From: Prorocentrum cordatum
Taxonomy: Eukaryota; Sar; Dinophyceae; Prorocentrales; Prorocentraceae
Direction of reading: 5' to 3'
DNA length: 64,000 bases
Assembly (NCBI GenBank): GCA_963575745.1
Contig: CAUYUJ010022554.1
Coordinates: 45,001-109,000 of the forward strand
In this document: positions 1 to 10,317 of the stretch, piece after piece
Layout of the letters: each line of letters begins with the position of its first letter
Position numbering within the stretch: position 1 is the first letter of the stretch
Position numbers and translations under genes: made by a program
Notes under the pieces: generated by a model
Told to the model about the DNA's origin: nothing
What the model saw: only the letters and a program-made list of their open reading frames with translations
The model's database searches: none

Positions 1-879
1 GTATGTTCCTGGAGGTTTCAGCGGAGCAGCTAAAAGAGGCGCCAGCATGCGTCGGGAAAAGAGGGGGCGCATTGGCGCGGAGCACGCGGCCCGAAGAGTT
101 GCTGCAGCGTAGACGTCAAAGCTAGGAAATCTGAAATGGAGCACCCAGATGAATGCAGCATAGAAGTATGCAGATTGAGCAGGCAGCCGAAGCAGCGCAA
201 GCAGAGTTTCATCCAGAAGCTCACCGAGAAGCGCGTCGGGGGTTTACAGGGCGCGTGTCGGGCTAGGAGATTTTACGACGCACGTAAGATATCCAGGCTG
301 CTGGTTAGCGCGCGTCGCGGTCCTCGTGGACGCCTTCGCGATCGAGTGCCCACCGCGAGAGCCACGGCAGGATAGTGGATAGAGACGTTTCAGAGAGCAG
401 GGGTGGAAAGGGGGAGCAGGATCACGACTACTTGTGCGAAGAGCCAGAGGTCACCGCGGGCTTCTGGGGACTACCGCTTGTGGAAGACAGCGGGCGCGGA
501 GCTCGTCGCAAGCCCTCGCGCTTGGAGTGGGTCAACCCGAGCGAGGAGGCGCTAGACTGTGGAGATTCATCGCGACTCATGTTTTACAGTGGAAAGATGG
601 AGACAGGGGCTCAAGCAAGTGCCTTCGTGGCGAGCTCAACCCAGTTGGTCGGCGCCAGGAGATGTCCTTCGTGCGCTGGCCATGCCGAACTGGTGCCATA
701 GTCCGCGGAGGGGAGGTGGGTTGGGGCTACGCCAGGAGGATGAGGAGATTCGGGCATCAGAGTTCGGGAGGACCCTCTACCTGCTGCGCTGGTGCATCAG
801 AATTGTGGGAAGAGCGCCTGCTGCATGGCATCAGGCGTCGCGCTGCAGACTGGCGAAGCACATTGGCAAAATTGGCGCG
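1..879. other. No recognisable gene; GC-rich stretch upstream of the L1 remnant
   Basis: Several overlapping short frames are open here on both strands, but none shows a domain motif I recognise. The stretch lies immediately 5' of a decayed reverse transcriptase, so it may hold the eroded upstream part (endonuclease and linker) of that element. That is inference only. Confidence 0.3.
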
Positions 880-2682
880 GCTGGAGAGAGGCCCATCGTG
901 TTTTTCTTTGGATTGGACAGGTCGTTTGATCGCTCGCTCATGAGATCGGATCAGCAATGCCAGCATGGGGCCCACGGCGGCAGATCACACCGACGTCGAG
1001 AGGACGCCATGCTGGTTCAACAGCGTGGAGCAGCGCGTTTGGGGAGAGCGGGGGTGGCGCACATTTTCTAGGTACTATGACGCCATCAATGCATCATATT
1101 GCGTGCACACAGGCGTAGTGGAACGAACAATTGCAGAACTGGTGCAGGAAGGCAGCGAGGGCTTGTTCATGCAAAGGATATTGCAGTACGTTTGTCGCCC
1201 CCGATGGACATGGGAGCGCTCGCGTGGCAAACGGGCCAGGCGTACTTCCAGGAGATCACGCCGCCGCGAAGCTGTTCGCGAAGACGCATGGGTACGGCGT
1301 CGAGTCCTTGACATTCATCCTCGACCAGGACCCCTGGCCACGAGCGTTGCACGCGACGATGCCCGAGGCCGCGCAGCCCCCGCATGACGACAGCGCCGCC
1401 GACCTGGCCAACGGCACCTTCGTCGATGATGCTGCGAGAAAAAACATGGGCGCCGATCCGTTTCACATCCAGAGAGTGGCTTCGCGGGGAATCGTGTCTT
1501 CGATAAAGGATTGGAGGAGATAGGAGGAGCTCAAACTCGGGGAAAAAACAAGTCAACCTCGTTCAAGGAGCGGGCCCTCCAGCAGCGAAGCCCAATCGAG
1601 CTGTCCATTCAGGTCTTCTCGGGCTTGAGGGGCGCGCCGCCTCAGCAGCAATATAACTTTGAGCACTTCAACGCTGCGACAACGGGCTTTCAGCTGAAAA
1701 AAAGCACGTTCGTCTTCAGGCTGCAAAAATTGCGTGGTGCAAACTGGGGGCGCGTCTGGACTGCTCCGCAGGCTTCCATCAGGTTTAAGTCCATCGTGTT
1801 TGTAGGGGCGGTCTTCAACGCGGCCCTCTCGGGGCTGGAGCCGCACGTCCTCGGCGCGACCGAGCCCCTCACAAGGCAGTCCTTGGATCCTCTACAGCAG
1901 CAGATTAATGAGTATGCACGCGTGGTCCTGCATGGCAAACGCACCGCGCGCTCGGAACACGAGGTCCGTGCCCCTAGTAGTCTCGCAGTACAGCGCTTCA
2001 TGAAGTTCGGCAGTCTCTTCGTCGAGCTCAGGATCAGAAGATTGAAGGGGTTGTGGGATATGCTTGCGAAACCACGCGGTCATCGACAGGTCATTGCTGA
2101 TCTCGTCGGCCAGGCACAGCGTGAGCCAGCCAATCTTGCAGTTTCGAGCGAAGGCGAGGTTCTCCCCGCGGCCAGCGCGCGGACCAAACAGTTCCGGGCC
2201 CACGTGGACGCACTGCTTGAGATTGAAGAAGGGCAAGAACTGGAGTCTGAAATCGAGGCAAGTGTTTTAAAGTTTTGTCGGGCGAAGTGCGCGGTGTTTT
2301 CTTGGCAGTCGATGTCGCCCAGCTCAGGTCCACGGAGTTGTCAGTCGCGATCCCGCCGCTGGCGTCAGGGGTGCCCGAGGTTGCAGTGCCTGCCACTCCC
2401 CTAGAGGGAGGTTGCGAGTTGTGCGTTTGTGAAGTATGCCAAGGGGGCTTTCAGTCCCAGAAGGTCGTTGTGGCCCATATGAATGCAGGTTGTGCCAGGG
2501 TAGGTGCCGACAGAGGTCCCCTGCTAGACTCGGCCTGCATGGCTAATCGAGTGCCCTATGCCGTCGCGCTATCACATGATCGCCTGCTTTGTCAAATCAC
2601 GTTTGCTGACAGGGAGACGACGCAGTGGCACCTAGCCGCAGCAGTTAACACACAAACGATGCATGACATATTTCAGTGCTAG
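880..2682 (+). pseudogene. L1: decayed LINE-type reverse transcriptase with C-terminal zinc-finger remnant
   Basis: This is a remnant of a non-LTR retrotransposon polyprotein. RT motif A is readable at 905-930, where LDW and SFD lie in frames offset by one base. The catalytic motif C reads TFVDD at about 1416-1430 in a third frame. A thumb/connection region follows in the 1511-2404 frame (297 codons, with GAVFNAALSGLEPHVL near 1800). A C2H2-like finger (CELCVCEVC, then H) lies at 2413-2485 in yet another frame. The coding signal therefore crosses at least four frame changes with no intact start, so it is a pseudogene. The LDW-type motif A resembles L2 (28.6-33.9 kb) more than L3-L5. Identity as an RT is inferred from motif order; no catalytic function is expected. 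Confidence 0.7.
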
Positions 2683-2849
2683 AAGCCCTGCGCGCGTTGA
2701 GCACGAGCGCGCGCAGTGCGCGCACTGTAGCTAGTCTGCTCCAGCGCCTGAGCTGCTGGATCGACATTTCGTTGATGCTCATATGAGCAAGTACTTGGGC
2801 ACTCACATTCTCACCTTCGACGTCGACGTGGCTGGGCGCGGCGCAGGGC

Positions 2850-3124
2850 ATGGAGCCCAAGGAGGAAAATGGGCCCAAGAGGGGCAGGGAGGAGAAGACG
2901 GATACCTCGGACAAGGAGAAGAAGCTGATGCTGCAATTGGAGACCAGAATGAGAGAACGCGAAGCCAACGACACCCACTTCAGGTCCCCAGCGGGCCAAC
3001 CTGCGCCTACGAACATGCAACAAAGGCAACCAGCGATTACGACGAGCAGGTCAAACGCATCGGCCGTGGACATCAGCTATGCAGCCCACACTTACACGCC
3101 TTCGCCAGCCTTCTCGAGTGCTTG

Positions 3125-3125
<1 letters not shown>
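2850..3125 (+). CDS. Charged Lys/Glu-rich open frame ending at a poly(A) tract
   Basis: This is an open frame of 91 codons starting at an ATG. Its N-terminal half is rich in Lys, Glu and Arg and could form a short coiled coil (KKLMLQLETRMREREAN). Its C-terminal half is Pro/Thr/Ser-rich. The TGA stop at 3123-3125 sits directly on the 5' edge of a 35-base A run. The composition resembles N-terminal ORFs of retroelements in this type of genome, but I do not recognise the protein. It may be the 5' end of another element inserted behind L1. Confidence 0.35.

Positions 3126-3159
<34 letters not shown>
3125..3159 (+). repeat. Poly(A) tract, 35 bases
   Basis: An uninterrupted run of 35 A stands in otherwise GC-rich sequence, directly after the stop codon of the 2850-3125 frame. 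It may be the tail of a retroposed transcript or an assembly artefact. In one frame it would encode a run of 11 Lys that joins upstream and downstream coding-like sequence. Confidence 0.9.
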
Positions 3160-3160
<1 letters not shown>

Positions 3161-3478
3161 GTGGACGGCAAGGCGGGAGAGATCAAGGTTTTTGTCGGCG
3201 CAGTCGCGCGGCTTCACAAGGCATCAGTGGTCGACGGCAAGCCATCGGACATGGGTGATTTCTACCTCTCGTGCCGCGTCAGCGACTGCCACGTCAAGCA
3301 GGGCGCCCAGCCCATGAGCAGGATCAACTTCGCAGTGGAGGGTCACCGGCCCATCGGGAGGACCTTAGTCGAGGAGGACGAGCTCGACTCCGTCAGAGTG
3401 CATCCGCTGGAGCTCGAATTCGGCAAGAAGTACGTGCATGTGACGGTGGCCAGGCTCCTCTCGTTGCAGCAGGCATGA
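3160..3478 (+). CDS. Unrecognised coding segment downstream of the poly(A) tract
   Basis: About 105 codons are open from the end of the A run to a TGA at 3476-3478. The translation has a mixed, folded-protein-like composition with alternating hydrophobic positions (GEIKVFVGAVARLHKA near its start, KYVHVTVARLLSLQQ at its end). The opening faintly recalls the first strand of a C2 domain, but no calcium-binding Asp cluster is visible and I would not assign it. There is no start codon of its own; it is open upstream only through the poly-Lys run. It could be an exon or a 5'-truncated retroposed copy. Confidence 0.35.
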
Positions 3479-3957
3479 CGAAAATGCTAGGGGAGGCCCC
3501 ACTGGGAGGCTTAGCGCACACGATCAGAGGCAAGCGGTAGTTGAAGCGTTGATTAGATCAGCCACCAAACAGCAAAGTGTTCAGAGTAGCCCGGGTGGCA
3601 GCAGCAGGCAAATTAGCAGGTCCAGCGAGGGACCCATCTTCCCTCCTTCGCCCCCTCTCGCGCATGCTCCTTCGCCTCGCCCTTCCCTCTCTGTGACCTC
3701 ATGGGAGCAGCGTTTAAAAGCGCTTCACTGGAGAATTCTGCAGAAGGAAACCAAGGGCCGCCGATAAGTTTCACAGCACCCCCGTGCCATGCTAGCCTTG
3801 CCGTGCCACGTCGGCGCTACGTGCAGGGCTGATCGGCCTAGCGCTCCCGTCCGTGCTAAAGGCCACCTGGTGTTCGTCTATCTCAGTGGATGCGCGTTTT
3901 CCTTACCAGGCTCTGCGGCGCAAGCGAGATTGAGAGATCAGATCTCAGCATCGATGC
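3479..3957. other. No recognisable feature
   Basis: Mixed-composition sequence with only short unconvincing frames. Nothing identified. Confidence 0.4.
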
Positions 3958-4110
3958 AGATCCTCCCCCTCCTCTTCCTCGTCCTCCTCCTCCTCCTCTT
4001 CCTCCTCCTCCCCCTCGTCCTCTTCGCCCTCCTCCCCCTCCTGCATCAGCGTCCTCCTCCTCCTTTTCCTCCTCCTCCTCCTCCTCCTCCTTCTTCTCCT
4101 CCTCATCCTC
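3958..4110. repeat. (CCT)n polypyrimidine microsatellite
   Basis: An imperfect CCT/TCC trinucleotide tract with TTC and CCC variants. Long reading frames across it on both strands (poly-Ser/Pro/Leu or poly-Glu/Arg/Gly) are produced by the repeat itself. Confidence 0.9.
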
Positions 4111-4253
4111 TTCATGCTCCTCCCCGCGCCCTTTTCTGGGCGTGTCGAGCTGGGCCGCAACGCCGGTCCGCAGCGCCTGCCCCGGCAGGGAGAGACCCTG
4201 GGCCACGGGAAGCTCGTGGAGATCTACGAGGACGCGCTCTTCCGAGTTGCGGC

Positions 4254-4276
4254 GGCCGCGGCGGCGGCGGCGATGC

Positions 4277-4336
<60 letters not shown>

Positions 4337-4352
4337 AGACGACGACGACGAC
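4254..4352. repeat. (GCG)n then (GAC)n microsatellite
   Basis: A short GCG tract runs into about 22 near-perfect GAC units. The segment just before it (about 4126-4253) has a folded-protein-like frame (HGKLVEIYEDALFRVAAA). It could therefore be an exon edge, but this is not firm. Confidence 0.85.
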
Positions 4353-4635
4353 CTTGACGACCGTGAACCAGTCGGTCAGAGGAGAAAAAGGAACCGATAC
4401 CGCTACCCTTGCCTCGTTTTCCCCTGCTTGGGCCTCCTGGGGGTGCCTCGTCGTCACGGTTTGATTCGATTCGAAATCTTGGTCAGAACGCGGTCTGGGA
4501 GAGGTCCAGCCTGGACCTTTCCCAGGGCGCTGTCTGACCGTCCAGGGAGGAGCGGTATCTTGGTCTCCCCAGTCGCAGCGAATTTCCCTTGTGTCGTCTT
4601 TTGGGCAATCGCAGCATCAAGCGGGTGCTTATCGG

Positions 4636-4698
4636 ACGGGGCTGGGACGAGGATAAATCCGTTCCAGAGCGTTCAGAAGGCTCTCAGAGCGTTCGCCC
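4636..4698 (+). repeat. Rep-A fragment (GTTCC-palindrome dispersed repeat)
   Basis: A short copy with the signature CGGACGGGGCTGGGACGAGG followed by GTTCCAGAGCGTTC and a second CAGAGCGTTC. It matches the 5' part of the longer Rep-A copy at 4880-5060. Confidence 0.6.
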
Positions 4699-4865
4699 TG
4701 AAAGTAAAAATCGACGTCTGGGCGGGTTCCAAGCCTGGGCGCGCCCGGCGAACTGCGCGGCGGTCTTCCGACTGCCAGCGAGGCCCAGCGGGCCGCCGAA
4801 GTTGCTCTGCTGGCGGTTGGAGGCGAGAGCGACGCGCCCGTCGCAGTCGGCCGTGGCCGAGCGTG

Positions 4866-5062
4866 TCCAATGAGGGCACATAGTCAGACGGGGCTCGGAC
4901 GAAGACAAATTCGTTCCAGAGCGCTCCGGAACGCTTTCAGAGTGTTCCGGAACGCTCTGAGAAGGCCGCGGCGCCTGAGACATCCCCAGAGCCGCCGGGT
5001 CTCAGGGATGCTCCATGTATCTTCTCCCGAACTTATCTTCGTCCTGGCTTCGTCCTAGGCCC
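4866..5062 (+). repeat. Rep-A copy, most complete form, empty site for the hAT-like MITE
   Basis: A dispersed repeat of about 190 bp. It begins with GGGCACA..AGTCAGACGGGG, contains a palindromic core of alternating GTTCCGGAAC and AGCGCT..GGAACGCT words, continues with GAGAAGGCCGCGGCGCC, and ends near TCGTCCTGGCTTCGTCC. Related copies lie at 13355-13450, 16282-16605 (interrupted by a MITE), 24705-24880 (reverse), 52170-52430 (reverse, doubled) and 54776-54990. No coding potential is convincing. Confidence 0.7.
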
Positions 5063-5159
5063 AAGGTTTTGGTCACGATGTTTCGCGAAGGGCCCTCGTC
5101 GGAAGAGGACCCGTCGCGACAACGGCGGCGGCCCTTCCTGACGTGCGTTCCCCTCGCCT

Positions 5160-5278
5160 GAACCTCCTCCTCCTCTTCCTCCTCCTCCTCCTCTTCCTTC
5201 TCCTCCTCCCTCCCCCTCCCCCTCCTCCTCCTCCTCCTCCTCCTCCTCCTCCTCCTCCTCCTCCTCCTCCTCCTCCCA
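5160..5278. repeat. (CCT)n microsatellite
   Basis: CCT/CTT tract, near-perfect in its last 60 bases. Confidence 0.92.
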
Positions 5279-6570
5279 AGATCAGGGGCTCCGAGCGACC
5301 GCTGCCATTTGATTTTGGCTCCCCGGTTGCTAGGCATGCCTTTCCTTCCGCGTTGCCGTCGAGATCTTGCGACAACCCTGGTTGGGCGAGTTTGCTTCTG
5401 GAGTTCCATGATTCTGGTCAGGCGCGCCCCACAGGTGACTAAGAGGGGGAGAAATCATGCTCGGCAATTTTCTTTTTCTTCAACAGCACCTTGGCGGTGC
5501 AGGCCACGTGCGGTGTTGTTTTACTTCGCCCATGTCGCTTTCGTGATGGCAAGGTGCAGGCTGGGCATGTTGTATCCCTTCCTATTATTCTTTTGCACGG
5601 TCCGTCCCAGTCGGCAGGCGAGTCTACAGCCGGTCCTACTGTTCGTCAGCACGGGACCGGCAGCCGTGCTCGAGATTTCCACACACTCTTACACATTTTC
5701 CAGCTTAATTTGTGGCTTGTATTTTATCTTCCATCCCGGTTCGAGGCTACCAGACAAAACCCAGCAACCAAGCCGACTGAATTTACTGTCCTGGCAGTTT
5801 TCGTTGTGATCAGACCACATCGCACCAGAGGATATATTAACCAGGCAGTTTTCGTTGTGATCAGAGCACATCACACCAGAGGATTGTTTAACCAATCATG
5901 GCTGCGATAATTGCTTTGGCAAAAAATATATCAACAAAAACAATCTGCAAGCGAGAGGACGTGCCGCGGGCGTTCGTGCCCTTCAAACCGTCCCCCTGTC
6001 GACTGGGCGTACCCCGTCATCTTTTCGTGCAGCCTGGATGGGTGTTGCTGTTGTTTCGCTGCCGGCATAACACACCTTGCAGTCAAGTGGAGAAACATGG
6101 GTTCGTTCGCTGCGCATGTGGGAAGTTGTGTGTTCATTTTGCCATATTGTTTTGGTCTGGGCGCATGCATTTGGATAAATATGTGCAGGGTAGTTTACGG
6201 CCTGGCAGTGTTCAGTTTTTGCTGGCAGGTTGGTCAGGTGGTCTGGAACCATCGTCGCGTACTGCTTGTGACGCGCGGGTGCAAGTCCATGTTGAGTCCC
6301 TTTCAGCATCACGATGAAGGGGGAAGTCTCTCTCGTGCTGTTGTCTGGCCGTTCAATGGGCTGTTTGGTCTCAGTGTCTTCGTGCGTTGGTGGGCATGGC
6401 AATATGGTGAACATTTTATTCGTGAGGTGGCACGGTGTCCCGCAGCAGGTAATTGAAGGTCAGATTCGTATGTCCGACTCGCCTCGTTTGTGCGTTCACG
6501 CGCGTGTCTGTCAGTCACCTCTATGTATAAGGGTCTCATGTTTGCAACCGACATGGTCGCTATATCCATA
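5279..6570. other. No recognisable gene; contains a 52-bp direct duplication
   Basis: Mixed sequence, less GC-rich than its surroundings. Two near-identical copies of GGCAGTTTTCGTTGTGATCA plus about 30 further bases lie at 5792-5840 and 5844-5892. Open frames exist in several phases but show no motif. Confidence 0.45.
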
Positions 6571-6576
6571 GCTCCA

Positions 6577-6672
6577 TAGCTCCTCCTCCTCCTCCTCTTC
6601 TTCTTCTTCTTCTTCTTCTTATTCTTATTCTTATTCTTCCTCCTCCTCCTCCTCCTCCTCCTCCTCCCCCTT
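6577..6672. repeat. (CCT)n/(CTT)n/(ATTCTT)n microsatellite
   Basis: A compound pyrimidine-rich tract: CCT, then TTC, then ATTCTT units, then CCT again. Confidence 0.9.
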
Positions 6673-7059
6673 CCTCCTTCCAATCAGGCGGTGGGCTTGC
6701 AAGAAGGCGGGAAGGCTTGCTGGAAGCCTTCTTCAAGCCGCCAGGCCCTTCTGAGAAGGCCCTTGCCGCATTCCACGAAGCTCACTGGCCTTTTCGGAAG
6801 CCCACGCCCCTCGCGCCGCCCGTTGCGGGCGCCTGCGAGTCAGCCTCGGGGCCGGCCATCGGGGGGCGGTCTATGGCCGCCGCCCCCGCGCGCAGTACTT
6901 TGTGCCGGATCAGATTTTTCGTCGGGGTGCCAGTGTTGTACCCGACCCCATCGCCACGGTCTTGTGCCGCACCAGCTTGTTCGTGGGGGCGGCGTGTAAT
7001 TGTCGCGTTTTCAATCAAGGAGGGGTCTGGGAGGGCTGGGGCCTTGGAGGACGCGCTGA

Positions 7060-7150
7060 GGAAGAGGAGGAGGGGGAGGGCGAGGAGGAGGAGGAGGAGG
7101 AGGAGGAAGAGGAGGAGGAGGAGGAGGAGGAGGAGGAGGAGGAGGAGCAG
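7060..7150. repeat. (GGA)n polypurine microsatellite
   Basis: Purine-only tract of GAG/GGA units on the + strand, opposite in orientation to most tracts of the left half. Confidence 0.9.
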
Positions 7151-7209
7151 TCACTGTGAAAGACCCACAGAAGATGTACGCGCCCGGCCGAGCACATCAG
7201 GGGCAGCGC

Positions 7210-7510
7210 CAGGGTGAGGGGCGCAGTTTCGAGGCTCGAGGTTTTCGGGCGTTCTCTTCGCTTGTCGGCGGTTTCCCATGCTCGGGATGCTCTCCAGCGG
7301 CTGCGCCTCGCCGCGGGTGTTCCGGGGCTGCCCATATGGCCAGAAGGCCAAAACCGCCAGGGGCTTAGGCTCAGGAGGGGATGCAGAGCCCCAATCGCCC
7401 ACTGATTGCCGATGGGGGCTTGATGGCCCACCCCGCCCAGGAACGTGCGGCTTCTTTACCCGGGGGCTATCGCCGATCTATCAGCGATGTATCGCCGATT
7501 CTTGGTCGAT
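7210..7510 (+). repeat. Rep-D copy (ATCGCCGAT dispersed repeat)
   Basis: This contains CTCGAGGTTTTCGG, TCCAGCGGCTGCGCCTCG and repeated CGCCGATCTATC/ATCGCCGAT words around a GCCCACCCCGCCCAGGA segment. Related copies lie at 7900-8060, 10650-10790, 50490-50650 and 62645-62840. It has no coding motif. Confidence 0.6.
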
Positions 7511-7899
7511 GTTTCTTCCTCCTGAGCAGGATCCCCCTGGCGTTGCCCCTCACAATCCGCGAGGCCACCCTCGTGCTACAAGCGATCGCGCAATGCAGAT
7601 TATCGAAACCTTCGGACAGAATCGCACATGTGCGTGATTCTGTGTGTTTTTCGCTCCTGGTCCTGGTGGTGCCGAAGACGTTCTGTCGGGACGCTTTCTG
7701 AGGTTTTCGGGCGTTTTCGTTTGCTCTTGGGGGGCCACGGGAGCTGTGACCTCGGTATCTGGGCGGCTTTCAGAGAAAAGAGGGAAGTACGCACATCGGG
7801 CGCTTGATTGCAGAGGGAAGATGCGTATACAGGGAGAGAGGGAGAGAGGGAGGACAAAGGGCAGAGAGAGGGGATGGGGCAGGAGTCGCGGGCAGCACT
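7511..7899. other. No recognisable feature
   Basis: Mixed sequence between two Rep-D copies. It includes a purine-rich GAGAGGGAGAGAGGGAGG patch at about 7832-7880. Confidence 0.35.
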
Positions 7900-8060
7900 A
7901 CATAGGGATGTGCTCAGGTGGAGACTCATCGACCCCCAATCGCCCCTTCATCGCCGATAGGGCAGCCCACTCCTGCCCAGGGATTCGTTGTCGGGGGCCT
8001 GTCGCCGATCCGTCGGCGATGTGCCGCCGATTCCTGGCCGATGCTCCCATCCCCGAGCCG
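7900..8060 (+). repeat. Rep-D copy, second
   Basis: It has the same order of words as 7370-7510: CCCCCAATCGCC, GCCGATAGGGCAGCCCAC, GGGGGCCTGTCGCCGATCCG and CGCCGATTCCTGGCCGATG. It lies about 530 bp after the first copy in direct orientation. Confidence 0.6.
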
Positions 8061-8084
8061 GTCCCTCGGTATCGGATGGCGCGC

Positions 8085-8200
8085 CCCCCCCCCGAGGACG
8101 AGAGCATTGCGAAGCGGATACTGGCAGAGTGGGACGGCAACAAGGACGGCACACTCACGGTGGCCGAGCTGAAGAGTGCGGCCTCCCGCACCGACGGCGA
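8085..8200 (+). CDS. Isolated EF-hand exon-like segment
   Basis: The frame through 8095-8190 encodes an acidic helix (ESIAKRILAEW) followed by a canonical 12-residue EF-hand calcium loop, DGNKDGTLTVAE, at 8133-8168. The calcium ligands stand at the usual positions: Asp1, Asn3, Asp5, Gly6, Thr7, Leu8 and Glu12. EF-hand pairs bind calcium in calmodulin-like regulatory proteins. Only one hand is visible, and no start, stop or partner hand can be tied to it. A C10 run precedes it and a polypurine tract follows, so it is best read as a single exon, or relic of one, embedded in repeat sequence. The loop match is strong; that it is an expressed exon is inference. Confidence 0.55.
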
Positions 8201-8259
8201 CGCCCCGCGGGGAAGAGCGCGTGCCCGAAGCGGGGGGGCGGGAGGGCGCACGGGGCGGA

Positions 8260-8610
8260 GGGAAAGGGGGGAGGGGGGGGAGGGACACCAAGGGGAGGAA
8301 GAGGAGCAGCAGTGCAGGAGGAGGAAGAGGAGGAGGAGGAGGCGGAGGAGGAGGAAGAGAATTGAAGAGGAGAAGGAGGAGGAGGAGGAAGGAGGAAGGA
8401 GGAATAAGGAGGGAGGAGGAGGAGGAGGAGGGAGGAGGAAGGAGGAAGGAGGCAGGAAAATGGAGGAGGGAGGAGGGTGGAGGGAGGAGGGAGGAGGAAG
8501 GAGGAGGGAGGAGGAGGAGGAGGAGGAGGAGAAGCGGGCAGGAGGGAGGAGGAGGAGCAGGCAGGAGGAGGAGGAGGAGGAGGAGGAGGAGTGGGAGGAG
8601 GAGAGACGCA
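8260..8610. repeat. Long (GGA)n/(GGAGGGA)n polypurine tract
   Basis: About 350 bp of almost pure purine, with GGA units broken by AAG and GGGAGG. The long open frames here (Gly/Arg/Glu-rich on +, Ser/Pro/Leu-rich on -) are by-products of the composition. Confidence 0.9.
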
Positions 8611-8744
8611 GGGCAAGCTGGAGGGGTGGACTGTGGCGCAGCTGGAGAGGAACGCAGGGCAGGGAGAGGAGCGCGAGTGGGAGGTGGAGGGGGTGGGGCG
8701 GCGGGAGGGCGGAGTGGATGTGGAGGGGGAGGGGAAGGGGGTGG

Positions 8745-8806
8745 GCCTTTTCCTCCTCCTCTTCTTTTTCCTCCTCTTCCTCCTCCTCCATTCCTTCTCC
8801 TCGTAA
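8745..8806. repeat. (CCT)n microsatellite facing the GGA tract
   Basis: A short pyrimidine tract downstream of the polypurine block, so that the pair has inverted-repeat potential. Confidence 0.85.
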
Positions 8807-10205
8807 ATAACTCCTCCCTGTCGCGCTTCGAGGCTGGTCGGAAGGGCGGGCCGGGCGTTTCGCCTCAGACTTCGCTGCCATTTACGATGCCGCAAACTTC
8901 AAACTTGGCAACAGTTTCACGGATGGAGAGCGGTCGCTTCCAAAATGTGGCTCTCGCCTCAGCGCCGCGCGCACTCGTGTCAAACAATTGTATCTCATCG
9001 CTACCAGACACCCTCAATATCGAATTGTTCAAATGAATTTTGGTGTCTGGGATTTTCGTAGGGTGCGCAGACGCGTTGGCGCGCTTGGCGTCGACGCGCA
9101 CGCGCGCGATTGTCGAGCTCGTGTGACTTGCATGTCGGTGCGCTGTCACGGGCACGGCGGGGTAGTACATTTCCCTCGCTCCAGGTTGATCGCGGAGGGA
9201 AATCACGACACATTTTTGTTTGGGGCGGAGCTCCCCATATTTGACATTCAGATAGCCCTTCCAGGGACTCGGGCGAGGCGTTCTGCCGGAGACTTCTGCA
9301 CATAGATTACTCAGATTAGCCCGTTCTGAAATTCAGATTGGCCCGGCCTGAAATTCAGATTGGCCCGGTCTGAATTTCAGATTGTTCTGGTCTGAATTTC
9401 AGATGTGGTGGCTCCGCGTGGAAGATTTATTCGGCTTGGTGCCGCTGTCCACGTCACGAACGTGGTCGACGTTTGCTCTCCTGCGTGGTTGCGACATGGG
9501 ACATGAGAGTGCTCTTGCACTTCTATTAATTAGGGTAGTTGGCGCTCGAAACCCCGATGTTCCCTTGGACGTGACGCGCCTTGCGGATGCGAGAACATGA
9601 GAAGTCGATGTTTCATGGTTGGAGGTGTCTGGTAATGAACACGTAGCAGGAGCTTCACGGATTGAGGGCGTGTCGTCTTCAAAACGTTGTTTTCGCCATA
9701 GCACCGCGTGTATTCTCGCTTTAGAAAATTGCGAGAGCTTCGCGGAGTGAGGAGAGGTCGTTTTCAAATTGTGGTTTTCGCCTTAGCGCGGCGCGCTTTC
9801 GTTTTATACCTTTGCAAGAACTTCACGGATGATGGGTGGTTCCTGTTCAAAGTACATTTCTCGTTTTAGCGCCGTGCGCACTCGTCTTAAATATTTGCAA
9901 GAGCTTCACGGATGGAGAGCGGTTCTTTTTCAAAATGTGTCTCTCGCCTTAGTGCCGCGTTCATTCGCATTAGCAAATTGCAAGAGCTTCGCGGGTTTAT
10001 GGTTAGCGTATCAGAAATTTTGTTTTGGAGCGATATAAGATTATCAAGGCGCAACAGCTACGTTGATTTGCGGTGTTGAAGTCCCAGGAATTATATTCTG
10101 ACACGATTCAGGGTTGTCAAGACGCCACACTAAGGTTGATTCGTGGCGTTGAAGTCTCAAGAATGGTGCTATGGCACGGTTCAGGATTTTCGAACGGTTG
10201 TTTCG
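8807..10205 (+). repeat. Rep-E composite repeat, + copy
   Basis: A composite of (i) a head with CTCCTCCCTGTCGC and GGCGTTTCGCCTCAGAC, (ii) imperfect tandem units built on TTCACGGATGGAGAGCGG, AAAATGTGGCTCTCGCC and GCGCCGCGCGCACTCGTCTT (8915-9000 and about 9640-10000), and (iii) a tail with two copies of a GTTGATTxGxGGxGTTGAAGTC unit (10040-10175). Parts (i) to (iii) recur in reverse order and orientation at 59880-60740, and a small piece at 23320-23450. The 9010-9600 portion is not found in the other copy. No protein is supported. Confidence 0.65.
9313..9405. repeat. ~24-bp tandem repeat, four units
   Basis: Four head-to-tail units of CAGATTGGCCCGGTCTGAA-type sequence inside Rep-E. Each contains the inverted words TTCAGA and TCTGAA. 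Confidence 0.85.
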
Positions 10206-10317
10206 CAACGGGACATTTTCTTCAGTGGAAATGAACCTTTCTAGGGGCCTACGAAAAAAGGGGCCGCTTGTAGAGAGGGGCCACTGGAACATCGTTGCTG
10301 GGTTTTGGGCTTACTCT

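Noticed and set aside
3160-3478. Possible C2 domain
   Set aside because: Only the first strand looks C2-like. The calcium-binding Asp pattern and later strands are not visible.
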